64,000 nucleotides of DNA from Poa pratensis (Eukaryota > Streptophyta > Magnoliopsida > Poales > Poaceae): assembly GCA_947311845.1 (NCBI GenBank), contig CAMZMU010000081.1:1518646-1582645 (forward strand), in the 5' to 3' direction. Of the stretch, positions 12,414 through 23,612 are shown piece by piece. The notes beneath the pieces were generated by a model, which saw only the letters and a list, made by a program, of their open reading frames with translations, did not search any database and was not told the DNA's origin. Made by a program: the position numbers and the translations under genes. Every line of letters starts with the position of its first letter. Positions within the stretch are counted from its first letter, which is position 1.

Positions 12414-13079
12414 ATGAAGCTCTTTAGTGTCTTGTGTTCTTGCATTGTCCTCCTTGGCCTCACTCCGGCAAGCTTATCAGATAGTCCACCTCTTCAAGAT
12501 GTGTGTCCTATGGCACCTCAGAGTGAAAGGAAGCTGTTCATGAATGGTTTCATCTGCAAGCACCCTAGCACCATACTGGCATCTGATTTCAAGACATTGC
12601 TTCTCAACCATGCTGGGGACTTAGACAACATGGTCCGGTCATCGGCAAACATCGTCACTGCCACCGAGTTCCCTGGCCTGAACACCCTTGGCATGTCGAT
12701 AGCACGAATCGACATTGCCCCCTATGGGGCAGTGCTTCCCCACTCTCACCCAAGGGCATCGGAGATGATGTTTGTGCATGGTGGCAGCGTGCTGGCTGGT
12801 TTCTTTGACACCCAGGGTAAGCTGTTTCAGAAGACTCTATGTGAGGGGGATGTGTTCATGTTTCCCCGTGGTTTGGTTCACTTCATCATGAACTATGGTT
12901 TCCGTCTCGCGACAACATTTTCGGTGCTCAACAGTCAGAACCCTGGTGTGGTTGGCATCACCCATGCAATGTTTGCACCAGATTCAGATACTGTTGAGCG
13001 GCTGATGGCCAGAATGAAGAAGTTCAGAGAGATGGAAATCACTGACAACAAGACTACTGATTTTCGATGGTCTTACTGA
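12414..13079 (+). CDS. GLP: Germin-like protein (secreted cupin)
   Basis: Intronless 221-residue germin-like protein, the usual family length. Germin-like proteins are apoplastic manganese-binding cupins; some have superoxide dismutase or oxalate oxidase activity, others no known activity. A signal peptide occupies about residues 1-22 (VLLGLTPASLS). Cys31 and Cys48 can form the N-terminal disulfide. The cupin metal ligands are all present: His110 and His112 in PHSHPRASE, Glu117, and His156 in FPRGLVHFIMN. There is one NKT glycosylation sequon near the C-terminus. The C-terminus does not show the KGD-type integrin-like motif I would look for in germins. The chosen ATG is preceded by a short leader and a TATA box. 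The upstream promoter has been replaced by a transposon, so regulation may be altered. Confidence 0.95.
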   Translation: MKLFSVLCSCIVLLGLTPASLSDSPPLQDVCPMAPQSERKLFMNGFICKHPSTILASDFKTLLLNHAGDLDNMVRSSANIVTATEFPGLNTLGMSIARIDIAPYGAVLPHSHPRASEMMFVHGGSVLAGFFDTQGKLFQKTLCEGDVFMFPRGLVHFIMNYGFRLATTFSVLNSQNPGVVGITHAMFAPDSDTVERLMARMKKFREMEITDNKTTDFRWSY

Positions 13080-16000
13080 TTAATTATTAGACGAGTCAAG
13101 AAAGTGGATCCAATTATTATGAAATTTATCCATGGGTTGATGATTTTTATGTTTCGATCTGGTTATGACATGGACAGAATTTCATTCCAGTGAACGTTCT
13201 ACACCCTAACTGTATATGCCATGTGACTTAACTGATTAATTTCATGACTACAGGTGGCTTGTTAAGCCTGTACCCCTTCCATGAAAATAATAATAATCAT
13301 GGACCCTATGCATTATCTTTGCATGGTGCTGCTGTTGTTATCTCATTAGTGTTGCACAAGCACAGCCAAGTTGTGCAATCTTATGTCAGTTTGACGTGAG
13401 AAGTTCGTCAAGAAACAACAAGCCAGCCTCTTTGCTTCAGCATCACCAATGTTAGCATTCTCCAGACTGTGTGCCGTAGCCTTGCTTTCCCTTTCGCTTT
13501 ACTCAGTGGAACTCCATACCGTTTGTTTAGTGTTGTTGTCTTTTGTTCCTTGCGGACTTGCGGTTGAGGAGGTCTGTTTCTTTTCCCTGCCTTCTTTCTC
13601 ACTCTGAAAGCTCCCCTCCCATGGTAAGGTAAGACTACTTGGCCAATGTAATTGACACTAGTTTGTGAGATGCTTTTGTAGCTGGATCATCATTGAGGAT
13701 AACTGAGAAAATATCCACTGCTACTTGCCACCAATGCTTAAAAAATGTAAAAAATAAATTGTTTTGATAATATTTATACGAGATGAATATATCATGCTAC
13801 CAATTTCTAAATTTTATCTACACATTGAGAAAAAAAAAACATATGTGGAGGTTTAATTGAGATTTTAATCTTTGCGGTGTGGGAAATTTCTTTGTGCCAA
13901 TGTTGTGAAATATTTTTGGATTTTTTTCATGACTATCTGCATCTTTCTCTGAGCATCAGGAGCAAGTTAATATCAGGGTGCTTGCTTCACTGGATACTAC
14001 AACTGAGGGTCAATTTAGGGTCCTGTGCTATATTGTTCCAGGCTTGACCTATTGGATAACTTGTTAGGTGGTCAATTACGCTTCTGCGGTGGAAGGTAAC
14101 GTCAATTTGAGTTTGTCATGTTCTTGCCTACTGTGTTCCTTTTCCTTCTGTTACTGAATTACAGTACAACTGGTCTTGTGAATGATGACAACCGAAGAAT
14201 ACACATGGCATTTATGCTTTTGCTTTTCGTTTCAGATGACTTGGTTCCTCCATCTCTCTCAGGCTCAGGTTTTCATCAGTGATAACAAAGTTTGGAAATT
14301 ATCAAACCATCGGTTTTTCTTCAGCAACATATTTCCTTACTGATGGTGGCGATTCATGAAAATGGTTTCCTTCTTTTCACAGCAAAGCAAATGAGGAAGA
14401 TTGATGGTAAGACCTGTCGTGTTTATAGAACTAGAAAAATACACCACGTGTTGCAGCGGGAACTTTTTATAAAAATTGTAATATAAACAAAAAGACATAT
14501 GACACATGCAATGAGAAAATTTCTCGGGAATATTCAGGATTCGATTGGGCACAATAATCGAGAATCTAAATTTAATCAATGTACAATATTTGTATATTTA
14601 ACAACTAAAATTGATGAGGTAATTGTATGGATAAAAGAATTTATAATGCGAATTGCTTCCGTGGATGGATAGAAAATCATTAATAAATGTGGGATGACAT
14701 GGATAAATATGGCTCAAATAGTGGATGATGTGGCTTATGGAATAGATGATGTGTGATTAATTAGTGGAGATGACATGGACAATTGATTGGTTAAGAGATT
14801 GGATGATGTGGATAGCTTGCACGTTGAGATAGAAAAATAATTAATGAAGTTAGTGGGGTTTTGCTTTATAAGAAGTATAGATAGATATATTACACCAGAA
14901 TTGTTTAACAGAAAGCAACCATTACCATGGTGGTTGAGAGACAATTCTGGTGAAGGGAAGTATTTCTTCTATGACCCAGAATTGTTTCTTAAACTGTATG
15001 TATGTATGTATGTATGTATGTATGTATGTATGTATGTATGTATGTATGTATGTATGTATAATACAGCAAGAAGTATAATTCCAATATTGTCCACAATAAA
15101 AAAAACCATCTTTTTCTTGTTTTTTAACGTTCCGTAGCATCTATTATCGATTACAATATTTAAATATATAAGAGATCCTTTGATTTTATGGAGCAAGCAG
15201 TCCCCAAGATGATCCAGGAAATGGAACTTCTGTCAGTTTGCATGTCATTTTAAAACAATTGATGATCAAATGAGACACATCGCTATTAACATAATTAATC
15301 ACAGTCTTAGTCATAGATGTTATTCTTCATACAGTCATGTCCCATTTATTGAAGTGATACCAAGCAAGACTCTATCACCAAAAAGTCAAGCTGCAGCTTA
15401 TATTGTGGCTTCTTTGTCCTGCCTTTTGGATGGCTACAGGACACTGCATAAGCTTGGCCCATTTTCATTAGCATTAAAAATCATTTAAGGGTTGATATCA
15501 GGATTACATCTTTGATACAGATTGACAACTCTAAAGGAAAGTTTGCATCTGCCCCAGTCTTCGACGTGCTATTTATATTTTTCTTTTCGAAGTATAGTGT
15601 GAATTTGGATTTTTTTTTTTTGTTATGGTGGATGCATCTTGATTTTTTTAGGGTTCTAGCCTTCTAGGTGCATCCTAGTGTCATTATAACATTTTTGTTT
15701 TAGATGTCTCCGTAACTATTTGAACTTCCATAGCCACATCTCATGGATCTCACCTTAAGAAAGAAATAATGGAGCCAACTAAAAAGGAATATCTCATTTA
15801 TATTTTTCAACAATGTGTCTGCCTTAAATCCACGAAACATTGTTTTGCCATGTGCTGCACTTTGCTTCTGTCCTGTACTTCACAGGATACAACGAAACAA
15901 ACAGAAAACAAAAATAACATAAATATCCAATTATTATGTTCAACATCTAGAACCCTAATCTGTTAGGAGGACTCATTGGTTGAGGTTGTTAATGGCTGTT

Positions 16001-16418
16001 GCCCACCAGATAGTGCTCCAACATCAGATATGCTCTCAGCTCTTCAACTGATCACGATAGCAGCCACAATAGACTTTCTTTCCACATACGCCAAACTTTC
16101 TTATGCTTGCCAAACATTGTGATTCTCTTTGAGCTGATCATGCCATCAATCTCCACAACATGCCACTATATATGTACTCATTGACTAACTGTCTACTCTA
16201 AGTAAGACAGATTATATCGGAGAAGAGAATATCTGTACAAGGGGGCATTGGATTATTCTTCTACAGCAAAAACTGATGAAACTCTGACCCAACTGGTCAC
16301 AATCAACCAATACCTACTTTTATCTAGCCCCTCTACTTTCCATATGTGTGATATGTACTAAATTAACATGGTTTCCGCAAAAAGATAAACTTCTTGTGGC
16401 TGAATTGGCTGCAAAAAA
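13080..16418. other. AT-rich intergenic region, no gene recognised
   Basis: Convergent 3' ends of the germin-like gene and the oxidase gene bound this stretch. The 14580-14890 part, ending near ttgctttataagaagtatagat, has the look of a dispersed grass repeat, but I cannot define its ends. A short inverted pair accagaattgt / acaattctggt occurs at 14893 and 14941. Open frames here are short and unlike known proteins. Confidence 0.4.
14996..15058. repeat. (TATG)n microsatellite, about 15 copies
   Basis: An uninterrupted tetranucleotide run of tatg/gtat. It is responsible for the [12 protein letters not shown] and [12 protein letters not shown] frames on the two strands, which are not genes. Such a locus is likely to be length-variable between accessions. 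Confidence 0.97.
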
Positions 16419-19400
16419 TTAGAAATTCTCCTTGTGGAACTCGAATTTTGTACTTGTCTTTCTCGAGAAATCCTGTGCAAGCTCGCGTAGCTCCTTGGTC
16501 AGCACCGGTGCGCCACAGTAGAATACTCCTGTTATCCAAGAATCATACTAGAGTTAGTGTCAGCTCAAAAAAGTAGTGCTATGTGTGAACAAAATATGAT
16601 GCTGACAGATTGATCCTGTTGTTCTTATATATCTGTGAGTGGTAAAGATTGAGGTGATAAGATCATGCCTTGTCTGATATGACTCGGTTAGGTACGGGAA
16701 AATATTTTAAGAATCTTATGTGCATATAACCGAGCTTAATCAATTTACGGTGAAGAATTTGATATAGCTCATGCATATACTATTGATCAAATTTTCTATC
16801 TAGGCTTGACTCAGCTTAAAATTTCTCGAGTTGTTGTAACCATCAGCAAGAAACAACGATCGGTTGGTACCTAAGCTATGGCATAGTTATCCCTTCATAC
16901 CATAGCTATGGTACCCCCCAATCTATGGTTCTACAAATGGAATGGTTTTAATTTGTGCCAAGCAGTTAGTGTTGGTGGTAGCAATCAACAAGCAACAGTG
17001 ATTGGTTGGTCCTAATCTAGCAGGATCCCGTTCAACCTTGGCTACTTCTCCCAATCTGTCCAGTTCCAGTTGAACACATACCCCTCAGATCCTGACAAGG
17101 ATCGTGCATGTCCTTGTCAACTGGGGTTCTCCAAAGAAAGTTAGGCCATCCCCATTACACACTTGAAGTTGAGTCCAGCATCAAGTTTGGTAGGAGGCTC
17201 CTCTCACGGCGATCCGCGGGAGAGAAGTCGGAGAAGCCTAAACCAAACCGCTATCTGACTTTCCACGGTCTCTAAGATGGAACTTTTTAGCATGTTTGTT
17301 ATGGTGAAAGAGAAGAGTATTTGGTACTGACCGACGCGCTGTTCGCGGTGGTTGAGGGCGATGCGCTTGTAGACGTTGCGCCAGTTTGGTCGTGCGAAAT
17401 GGGTCTTGACGCGGGTGCCGGAGACGACGTCGACGCCGTTCTTGGCGTGGTTGAGGGACTGGAGCATGGCGATGAGCGCGGAGCGGGCGTCGCCCTCCTC
17501 GTAGACGCTGGTGCAGTAGTTGTGGAGCTCGATGACGCCCTTCTTGTCCGTCTCGGCCACCTCGTCCATGACGCCGCGGAACCACTCGAAGGAGCCTTGC
17601 TCCCGCGTCACCCAGTAGAAGTAGGCGCGCCTGGTCCGGAACGACGCCGACGCGCTCGCGTCGCCGGGTGTGCCGGACTCGACGTCGCCGTCGAGCCGCT
17701 TCATGTTGTTGATGATGTCCTTGAGGATGGAGATCATGGGCGTGGCGCCGATGCCCAGCCCCACCAGCAGCACGATGTCGTACTGCTTGTAGTCCTGCGC
17801 CGGCGCGCCGTACGGACCGTCGATCAGCACCCGGGGAAGCTGCAATACAATCACATCACATTTTAAGTCACGTTTACCTCATTCGTTCCACTGAGCTTAG
17901 TTAAAGGATAGATTCGCATCACCAACACTACAAATCACATGGGGAAAAGAACCTTGTTTCCGGTCCACAGAATGTGTTATTCTTATTCTATCCTCAACTA
18001 ATTAAGACCGTCCCTCTTCTTTCCGGAAGACTCTTCCGGAGACACATGGCAACACATTAGAGCATGCTAATGCTGTAATGCAGCAGCACTAGCCCACCCA
18101 TCCGCCACTTTGCACCTCAAGTACTTAACTAATCAATCAGCCGCTGCTATTCCGCGGACGGCAGAGGTCAACTCTTGCCGAGAGACTTTGCCATGTGAAC
18201 CAACCGACATTATGTGCATGCCTGATGAAGCAGAAGTAAGAAACAATTTTCGCATCCTTACATTATTTTATTTATTATAATAACATCAAATAACTATGTG
18301 AATTAGTCTGTGCAAGAATCTGCCGTCTGTTCTGAATCGTAACAGAAAAACATAGTATTGAGGATCATGAGGTCAGAGGAGGCGGCTAGGCTATCGACTC
18401 GACTCATATAAATACTCTTTGACGCATGCTTGGAAATGGTCGTAGTAATTAAACTCCTAGTGGGTAGTAGATTGTCAGTGGCACGGGCACCTACCCCCTG
18501 ACTGAGCTGAGCACCCTGACCAGAGAGGCGGAGACCGGGTCCGGTCAACCCAGCCCAGCTCAACATTGCACGTCCCAAACCGTCCACACGCACGCCGAAT
18601 GCCCGAGGAAATCGATAGTATGAAAACAGAAAGGAAAATGGGACGTCGCCAAGGAGGGGAATTTTTCCACGGCCAAGGAGCACGCACCTCAGGTTGGACA
18701 TGGCGCCGCCGTCGCGGTCGTACTCTGCCCGGAGCAGCCCGCTCTTCCCTCCGTCGGTGGCCGGCAAACCTGCGATTCGTCCACACACACACACGCAACG
18801 TCAAATTAACCACCGCTCATTAACTATTGATTAGGCGTTGAACTTTAGGGATTGATGATGGTGAGGTCGATCGTAGGTACCTTTGAGAAGACGTTCTTGA
18901 GCTCCCGGGTCCAGTCACCCAGCGTTCTGATGTGGACGCTCACGTAATCGTCCTTTGGCGCCGACGTGATGGAGAACGGGTGCCTGCATGTTTGGAATTC
19001 AGTTCAAGAGCGTCCCGTAATGTCTACTGGCTTAGTAATTAACTATGGGTGGCAGGTGGCTAAATTACCACTGGAATGGCGAGACGGCTGCGCAGTTGAC
19101 GAAGATGTACTGCCCGCTCTTGTACCTGAACCCCTGCGGCTTGGAGAAGTGCAGCGACAGCACGTTGCCGGGGTACACCGCCACCTTGAGTATCTTCACC
19201 GGCCGGACGCTCGACCGCAGTGCCCGCGTCAGCCGCTCGCACGCGTACAGGACCATCGGCACCGCCAGGTACATCCACGTCGACTTCTTCTGCCACTTGT
19301 GGGTGAGGTAGAGGAAGTGGCCGTGGACGATGAGCAGCGCGTAGACGACGATGAAGAAGTGGTGCGAGTACCAGAACGCGTTGAACCCGGTGAGCCGGTG

Positions 19401-21616
19401 GAGCGGCTTCGGGAGGCGCAGCCTGCCGCGGCGGAACCACGGCGTGGCGAGCGTGAAGGCGATGGCCATGAGCACCAGCATCACCAGCCCCGTCCACCCC
19501 TCGGTGCCCTTGACGAACCACCAGTAGTTGGGCGGCTTCTCCTCGCCGAAGAAGGGCTTCATAGGCACGTACTCGGCGTCCGTCGCGTGCAGCAGCCGCG
19601 GGAAGTCGCACGTCAAATGGGAGATGATGTGCAGCCCGGCGCCGAGGGAGATCCCCAAGGCCACCACCTTGTGGAAGTTGATGTTGTCGTCGAACGGCAC
19701 GAACCGACCCGCGGCGGTGCGGTTGCGGAGCCACGTGATGGTGTTCCGGCACACCGGCAACAGGATCAGCGCCATGTTGAACTTGAGCGTCTCGGCGCCG
19801 CCCTTGGCCACGCACACGCAGTAACCCATCACCTCGAACACGGCGCGCCGCCGGTACTGCACGAACTTCCACGCGAACAGGCCACAGCAGATGGAGAACC
19901 ACAGGAGCAGCACCCAGCAGCGCCGCCAGTTGTCCTCGAGAAAGTAGCTGGAGCGGCGGTACCACCGCCGGAGAGGGTTCGGCTCCAACGTCGGCCGGAG
20001 GTGCTGGCTCAGCATCTGGCTCAGGTTGCGGCTGTTGGTCGTGCCGATCCGCATCGACTGGCTCGGCGCCTGGAGCAGCAGCATCTCCAGGTTGTACAGC
20101 TCGATGTAGCCCAGGTTGTTGGGGTCAAGCTCCTCCATGATCAGCCGGGCGTACTCCTCCGACTGCTGAATCACCTTTTGCAGGCTGTTCGCGGACGCGC
20201 TCAGCGTAATTATCTGCAGACGCAATAAAAATGTCAATCTTCTTTTTCATGAATTTACTACGGAGTAGTTCATAAAACTTCAGCTAAAATTCAGCTACTG
20301 TGATTTTTCTTTTCCTTGAATTAATTTGTTTGGTCACTGGGAACTTGCAGGATAAGGACACGTACGTCGAAGTCAGCAGAACATGCGGTGCTAGTGGACG
20401 ACACCGATGTTCATGGGCAATCAGGTAGAGTACTATTCAAGTATTCATCGTCGAAAAAATCGGAGAAGAACCGGCTGGCCATTGACGTTCTCAGAGAGAC
20501 CGCATGAACGAACCAGTAGTGTAAGAGTAGCGGGAATTACCTCTTTGACCTCCTCCTCAGTGATCCTCCCGTCAGCGTCCTTGTCGACCCTGTTGGTTAA
20601 TCAAAGGCGTTATTCGTAACTTGCTGGTTAAGTAGAAGGTCTAATTAGTACTAAGTGGTTTTTGTTAATTAATGCTACTTAAGAGATTAGTTAATTGGGC
20701 TGGGTAGCAGCTTAATTACATGTCGAAGAAGGTCTGCAGGCGGCTGTCGAAGCTGGTGTCTGAAATTTGGTCCCAGAACTCGAGCAGCTCCGCCTTGCTG
20801 ATGGTGTCGCCGGAGATGTTCCGGCGCCTGGCGAGCGCGTCGAACAGCTCGCCGGCGAACGCGAGCTCCTTCATCCCTGCGAAATTATTGTTTAATTTTG
20901 GGCATCTAAGTAGTAGATGTATTGAAAATCAACCATGAAGAAAGGAATGAAGGGAAGAAGTAGCTTAATTAATTTTGATTGGGACGAGTGGAGTGGAAGG
21001 TAGGAGAGGTACCTATGCACTTTCCGAACTTGGAGCGATGTAGGAGTCCGTTCTCGGCGAACTCGTCGAAGCGCTTCTCGACGGCAGGCCATCCGTCTGA
21101 GCCTTTGGTATTGCTGATGAACTTGAGCCCCTTGAGCGCGTGCGCGGCGGCGGACTTGGACTTGTCGATGCGGCTGGGGCCGGCTCCCCTCCGGTTGATG
21201 GAGGCGATCCGTTTGAGCTCCTGCGAGACCTGCTTGATCCGCGTGGAGGCGTTCCGGAGCACGCCGTGGCCGTAGGAGGTGGAGCGCTTCTCGAGCGTCC
21301 GCGCCAGCAGCGTCACGTCCGAGTCCTCGCTGCCCCCCGCCGCCGGCTTCACGCTGTGCACCGCGACGGAGTCGTCCCGCACGTCGAGGGTGATCTCCAC
21401 GTAGTCGTCGTCGTCTTCGTTGCGCGGCGCCGGCGCCCCGTGCGGCGCGGCGAGCGGCGCGGAGATGGACTCGGCGAAGCGCGCGCTCTTGCGCATCGCG
21501 GAACGCTTCGCCCCCATCGGCCCGCTGTGCGGCACGATCCTCTCGTGCTGCGGGACGCCGCCGCCGGCCTCCACGATGTCCCCTACCCCACCGCCGCCGC
21601 CCCCGGTGTTATGCAT
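16419..21616 (-). CDS. RBOH: Respiratory burst oxidase homologue (NADPH oxidase), 8 exons
   Basis: Plasma-membrane NADPH oxidase making apoplastic superoxide in defence, signalling and development. Exons (minus): 21616-21013, 20876-20720, 20589-20541, 20213-19069, 18983-18881, 18769-18688, 17839-17332, 16528-16419, all GT-AG. The cytosolic N-terminus starts with a glycine run ([10 protein letters not shown]). EF-hand [12 protein letters not shown] (about residues 255-267) follows, binding Ca2+. The ferric-reductase membrane domain holds haem-ligand histidines in [10 protein letters not shown] and [10 protein letters not shown]. Then come the FAD site (HPFSI), the NADPH-binding [11 protein letters not shown] and [14 protein letters not shown], and the family C-terminus FHKENF. 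Exons 6 and 7 are each one base short in G/C runs (18747-18749 and 17833-17836). With both bases the total is 2760 nt, 919 residues, normal for the family. Which RBOH paralogue this is cannot be decided here; it resembles the rice RbohB type from memory. Confidence 0.93.
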
Positions 21617-21814
21617 GGCCGGCCGCCGGGGTTTCTACCAAGAAACCCAGCCAACCCAGGCTGCAAGATACTACTAGGCAGGTAACGCTGAGGCAGAAGT
21701 GAACGCACGCGCGCCGGACCGGAGGTTTCGTGTTAGAAGTAAAGCCGTAGGAGGAGATGGTCGTCGGAGGGGTTGGACGCGTTCCTCTGGTGATGAGAGC
21801 GGATGGAGATGGAG

Positions 21815-21824
21815 TATATTTATA
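21815..21824 (-). promoter_or_regulatory. TATA box of the oxidase gene
   Basis: On the minus strand the sequence reads TATAAATATA, about 190 bp upstream of the start codon at 21616. This would place transcription initiation near 21785-21790 and give a 5' UTR of roughly 170 nt. Confidence 0.6.
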
Positions 21825-22090
21825 CATGGTGCGGCGAGTTTTACCGGTCGTCGCGCCTCTTCTCTTCCGTTTAGACTTTTTATTTAGTGCTGTGAGGTGG
21901 GGTTGGTGCGCGTCGGAGGGAGACTAGGATCGAGTCACTGTAACACACACAGAAGAGAACAAGGAGGTGTGGCGCCGAAAATAAATGGAATTCAGCGGTC
22001 AAGCAAGAGGCGGCTCACGCGGGTTCGTTTCATTCGTGTGCGAATTTGGTCTAACTATTTCTTCTCCTTTCCTCCTTTCTCCGGGGCTTT

Positions 22091-22330
22091 CCGTTCCTAT
22101 GTTATGTCCACTGTGCGAGCGTGACACAGCTAGCTTTTAGCTAGCTCAGAGCATCTCCAAGCGAAGCCCCCAAATCCGGCCCCCAAAGTGTCCGCGGACG
22201 CGTCTGTCCGCCGTTCCTATGTTATGTCCACTGTGCGAGCGTGACACAGCTAGCTTTTAGCTAGCTCAGAGCATCTCCAAGCGGAGCCCCCAAATCCGGC
22301 CCCCAAAGTGTCCGCGGACGCGTCCGGACG
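22091..22330. repeat. 120-bp tandem duplication spanning a transposon edge
   Basis: Bases 22091-22210 recur at 22211-22330 with very few differences (gcgaagcc against gcggagcc, cgtctgtccg against cgtccggacg). Each copy contains host flank ending tagctagctca plus the first ~60 bp of the Harbinger-like element, including gagcatctccaa. The left terminus of that element is therefore present twice. Confidence 0.9.
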
Positions 22331-22464
22331 CGTCCGCGGACACTGACCGGACAGCCCCCAAAAACATGGTGCTACAACCACACACCTCTAATTTAGACGC
22401 GTCCGCGGACACTGACCGGACAGCCCCCAAAAACATGGTGCTACAACCACACACCTCTAATTTA
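22327..22464. repeat. 69-bp tandem duplication inside the element
   Basis: Bases 22327-22395 are repeated exactly at 22396-22464, unit gacgcgtccgcggacactg... ending ctctaattta. It directly follows the 120-bp duplication, so two independent tandem duplications sit side by side at the left end of the element. Confidence 0.92.
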
Positions 22465-22559
22465 AAATACCAAATTACTACAAAAGCATGCAACGTGAAT
22501 ACAAGTTTGCTACTTATCCTATGTGCAGTTCATGCGACCGGATAGCCACCTAGTCTAGT

Positions 22560-23168
22560 CTACTCATCGTCGGACAAGAGGATGGCCGTTGCCGCGCCGT
22601 CGCCGGAGCCGGAGCCGCCCTGTGCCGCAGCTGGAGGAGGGTCCGGAGAAGACCCCTGCTCGTCGGAGTCGGTGTAGAAGGAGTCGGAAGATTCTGGCAC
22701 GTAGATGCAGCCTTGACGGAACGCCTCCTCCGCCTGCTTCTGCTTCTCGACGAAGCCGACCCTGTTCTTCATCTGCCCGACGAAGATGCGGTCCGTGGCC
22801 TCGGCCTTGAGCTGCTCCTCGGCCAAACGGTGCTCCGCCGCCACCCTTGCGCGCTCCTCCGCCCGAACCCGCGTGGCTTCGTCCTCCGCCCGCATCCTTG
22901 CCAGCTCCGCCTCCGCCTGTTGATTCCACTCCTCCGCCATCGCCTCCGACTGCGCCCGATTCGATTCGTGCATCTGCCGGAGGTACTCCGAACCCGTCAT
23001 TTCGACGATGTCGGAGCCCTCGCGGATGATGCCGTAGCCGACGTCTGTCCCCTCCGCCGCCAACACTTCTGCGGACACGCGCGATTCCGCGGCCTCCGCT
23101 TCTCGGCGGAGCTGCGCCCACTTCTCCGCCGTCATCTTGGCACATGTGGTGGGGAGGCGGCGAGGCAT
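22560..23168 (-). CDS. Transposon-associated coiled-coil hypothetical protein
   Basis: A 202-residue open frame inside the Harbinger-like element. It starts MPRRLPTTCAKMTAEKW and has a long charged, alanine- and glutamate-rich central helix (about residues 55-150) predicted to form a coiled coil. The C-terminus is serine- and aspartate-rich and ends LSDDE. No transposase or Myb-like DNA-binding motif is visible. It may be a leftover of an accessory gene of the autonomous parent; whether it is expressed is unknown. Confidence 0.4.
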   Translation of the reverse strand: MPRRLPTTCAKMTAEKWAQLRREAEAAESRVSAEVLAAEGTDVGYGIIREGSDIVEMTGSEYLRQMHESNRAQSEAMAEEWNQQAEAELARMRAEDEATRVRAEERARVAAEHRLAEEQLKAEATDRIFVGQMKNRVGFVEKQKQAEEAFRQGCIYVPESSDSFYTDSDEQGSSPDPPPAAAQGGSGSGDGAATAILLSDDE

Positions 23169-23612
23169 GGTGGATGAGGTGGAGGAGGAAACTCGGCACT
23201 GGTGGATGTGGAGGAGGAGAAGAGAGCGGCGGCGGCGGCGGAAGTGCGGTGCGGAGTAGGGTTTGCTCCGGCCCCTCCACTTTATAGTCGGAGGTGGCCG
23301 GTGGCCGGTACGCCATGAATGTCGGCCGGTGCGCCATGAATGCCAACGCCGGTCAAGCTAGCTTATCCGCTCCGCCAGGCGGTCAAAGCGTGGGTCCGCG
23401 ATGTCAGCGAGTGCGGGGCGGACGCGTCCGGGCGCGCCGGGCGCCCCCAAACCCGCCCCAGATATGGGCTGGGTTTGGGGTGTGCCGGACCGCCCGGACG
23501 TTTGGGCTGGCTATGGGGGCCTCCTTTGGGTGGTGGTTTTTGGGCCAAACCCTGTCCGGGCGGTCCGCCCGGACGTTTGGGGTGGGTTTGGGGCCTCCGG
23601 TTGGAGATGCTC

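Larger units (their letters stand above)
22149..23612. mobile_element. Harbinger-like non-autonomous element, TCA target duplication
   Basis: Termini gagcatctccaa (22149, duplicated at 22269) and ttggagatgctc (23601-23612) are perfect 12-bp inverted repeats. TCA flanks both sides (22146-22148 or 22266-22268, and 23613-23615), close to the TWA target of PIF/Harbinger elements. Subterminal regions are full of gtccgcggacgcgtcc and ccgcccggacg words. The interior carries one minus-strand open frame but no DDE transposase. Confidence 0.75.

Noticed and set aside
14844..15196. Open frames with repeated YVCM or HTYI
   Set aside because: They are translations of the (TATG)n microsatellite on the two strands.
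18966..20228. 420-residue plus-strand open frame
   Set aside because: It is the antisense of the GC-rich large exon of the oxidase gene. The minus strand carries clear oxidase motifs and splice sites.
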